This document shows, in pieces, positions 4,833 to 6,059 of a DNA stretch of 6,059 nt. The notes beneath the pieces were generated by a model. It did not search any database. It worked only from the letters and a program-made list of their open reading frames with translations, and had not been told where the DNA came from. The translations under genes and the position numbers were made by a program. The DNA comes from Muricomes sp. (GTDB lineage Bacteria > Bacillota > Clostridia > Lachnospirales > Lachnospiraceae): NCBI GenBank assembly GCA_020024675.1, contig JAHHTM010000085.1, positions 1-6,059 of the forward strand, in the 5' to 3' direction. Within the stretch, counting starts at the first letter, position 1. Each line of letters starts with the position of its first letter.

Positions 4833-6059
4833 TACTTTTCAAAAGTTTTTTGCTTTTTGTAACCATGAAAATAGAAGAAAATTTTACACATCTATTTTTT
4901 TAGGTGTGATTGTAGCATTATTTGGTGCACTTAAAATTCCCGCAATTGGTGTGTTACTTATGGAAATTTTGAATGGAACAATTACAAATAATGCGATATG
5001 GATGTCTTTTGGAATTATGCTGTTGTCTGTTATAGGTTCGTCTTTGATAAAATATAAAGCAACGATGCTACAGACAGAAGCCGGATATGGCACAGCAGCG
5101 GATAAACGAATGGAGATTGCAGAGCATATGAGGTATTTGCCGATGGGATATTTTAGCGAAAATAGTATTGGTAAAATCACATCTGTTACAACGAATACTA
5201 TGGAAAATCTTTCAGATGTGGGAACTCGTGTTGTCATGCTTGTTACGGAAGGAATATTTATGACAGCTGCCGTTACTATTATGATGCTTTTTTTCGACTG
5301 GCGCGTTGGAATTTTAATTGTGGCAGGTCTGTTGATCTATCTATTCATAAATACATCTATGCAAAAAGCAGTGAAGTCGTGTGCAGCAGAAAAAGTTCGT
5401 TCTGATTCAGCAGTAGTTGAGAAAGTTCTCGAATACATCAAAGGAGTCTTAGAAGTTAAGTCCTATCATTTATCTGGAAAGTATAACAAAAAACTGGAGA
5501 ATGCAGTGAATGAGAATGTAAAGGCAAATATAGATATGGAGTTAAATTTAATTCCATACATGACAATACAGAATTTTATCGCAAAAATAATAGGGGTTGG
5601 CATTTCGGTTGTTGCAGTATTGTTTTATACCCATGGTACTATGAGTCTGTTAAATTGTATTATGCTATTAATTTGTTCATTTATGGTGATGGAAGGACTT
5701 GAAAAGGCCGGAAATTATTCTTCGTTGCTTCGTGTAGTAGATTTAAGCGTAGATAAAGCAAATGAAATTTTGGAAATACCTGCAATGAATATTTCAGGAG
5801 CAGAGATTGTACCAGAAAATTATGACTTAGAAGCAGAAAATATAGAGTTTTCTTATGGTAAGAAAAAAATAATTAACAACATTACAGTAACAATTCCTCA
5901 AAATACGATAACTGCAATTGTGGGTCCATCAGGGAGTGGAAAAACAACACTTTGTCATCTGCTTTCTCGATTCTGGGATGTAGATAGTGGAAGAATAACT
6001 TTAGGAGGCAGAAATATTAAAGACTATAGTATGGATTCTTTGATGCACAACTTTAGTTT
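4825..6059 (+). CDS. ABC half-transporter, second of the pair (3' end beyond the right edge)
   Basis: 411 codons are visible, open to the window end. Translation starts MFSTFQKFFAFCNHENRRKF. Residues 1 to about 320 are a membrane domain with several hydrophobic segments, including a stretch starting FYTSIFLGVIVALFG and another starting GIFMTAAVTIMMLFF. The ATPase domain then begins, with A-loop Y344 in FSYG and Walker A GPSGSGKTT at 367-375, followed by SRFWDVDSGRITLGG. The partner protein has SFWDVDSGSISIGG at the equivalent place, so the two are paralogues. The Q-loop, signature, Walker B and H-loop lie outside the window, so it cannot be judged whether its ATP site is complete. The ATG sits inside the last codons of the previous gene (8-nt overlap), with GGAGG at 4812-4816, 8 nt before it. 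This arrangement suggests translational coupling and a one-to-one heterodimer. Confidence 0.93.
   Translation, partial: MFSTFQKFFAFCNHENRRKFYTSIFLGVIVALFGALKIPAIGVLLMEILNGTITNNAIWMSFGIMLLSVIGSSLIKYKATMLQTEAGYGTAADKRMEIAEHMRYLPMGYFSENSIGKITSVTTNTMENLSDVGTRVVMLVTEGIFMTAAVTIMMLFFDWRVGILIVAGLLIYLFINTSMQKAVKSCAAEKVRSDSAVVEKVLEYIKGVLEVKSYHLSGKYNKKLENAVNENVKANIDMELNLIPYMTIQNFIAKIIGVGISVVAVLFYTHGTMSLLNCIMLLICSFMVMEGLEKAGNYSSLLRVVDLSVDKANEILEIPAMNISGAEIVPENYDLEAENIEFSYGKKKIINNITVTIPQNTITAIVGPSGSGKTTLCHLLSRFWDVDSGRITLGGRNIKDYSMDSLMHNFS

Noticed and set aside
4884..5237. Minus-strand 117-codon frame within the second ABC gene
   Set aside because: It is a shadow of the membrane domain on the opposite strand. 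The plus-strand frame is open to the window end with ABC motifs and a good Shine-Dalgarno.

Overview
The window looks like chromosomal DNA of a low-GC Firmicute, most likely a Clostridia/Lachnospiraceae-type gut anaerobe. This rests on the A+T-rich base composition, strong AAAGGAGG-type ribosome binding sites, a TTG start, an intrinsic terminator with a long U-tract, and the style of the encoded proteins. No taxon was confirmed by search. There are no rRNA or tRNA genes, CRISPR arrays or insertion sequences.

Left half (1-2258, minus strand): a thiamine-related uptake operon read right to left. A promoter with an extended -10 (2230-2258) drives a leader of about 170 nt that holds a TPP (THI-box) riboswitch aptamer (2133-2224) and then an intrinsic terminator (2085-2111). 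Three ABC-importer genes follow: an inner-membrane permease (2050-1298, TTG start), a lipoprotein substrate-binding protein of the NMT1/THI5-like (ThiY) family (1272-265), and an ATPase cut off by the left window edge (238-1). The set is best read as a ThiXYZ-type importer of the thiamine pyrimidine moiety (HMP or its formylamino precursor), switched off when TPP is plentiful.

Right half (2294-6059, plus strand): a divergent operon. A near-consensus promoter (TTGACA-17-TATTAT) is overlapped by a 36-bp near-perfect palindrome that splits into two abutting 15-bp palindromes, a likely operator for the TetR-family regulator encoded just downstream (2366-2983). Two ABC half-transporters of the membrane-domain plus ATPase type follow (3075-4832, and 4825 to beyond the right edge). 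They overlap by 8 nt and probably form a heterodimer. A short intergenic region before them carries a second, unrelated repeat (two copies of AGTTGAAACTAA) that may be the site of another regulator.

The two operons are back to back with 35 bp between their -35 boxes, and their control looks independent: TPP attenuation on the left, a TetR-type repressor on the right. Nothing in the window clearly shows a wholly new system. The parts most worth checking are the tandem operator, the second repeat upstream of the exporter genes, and the unknown substrate of the ABC pair.
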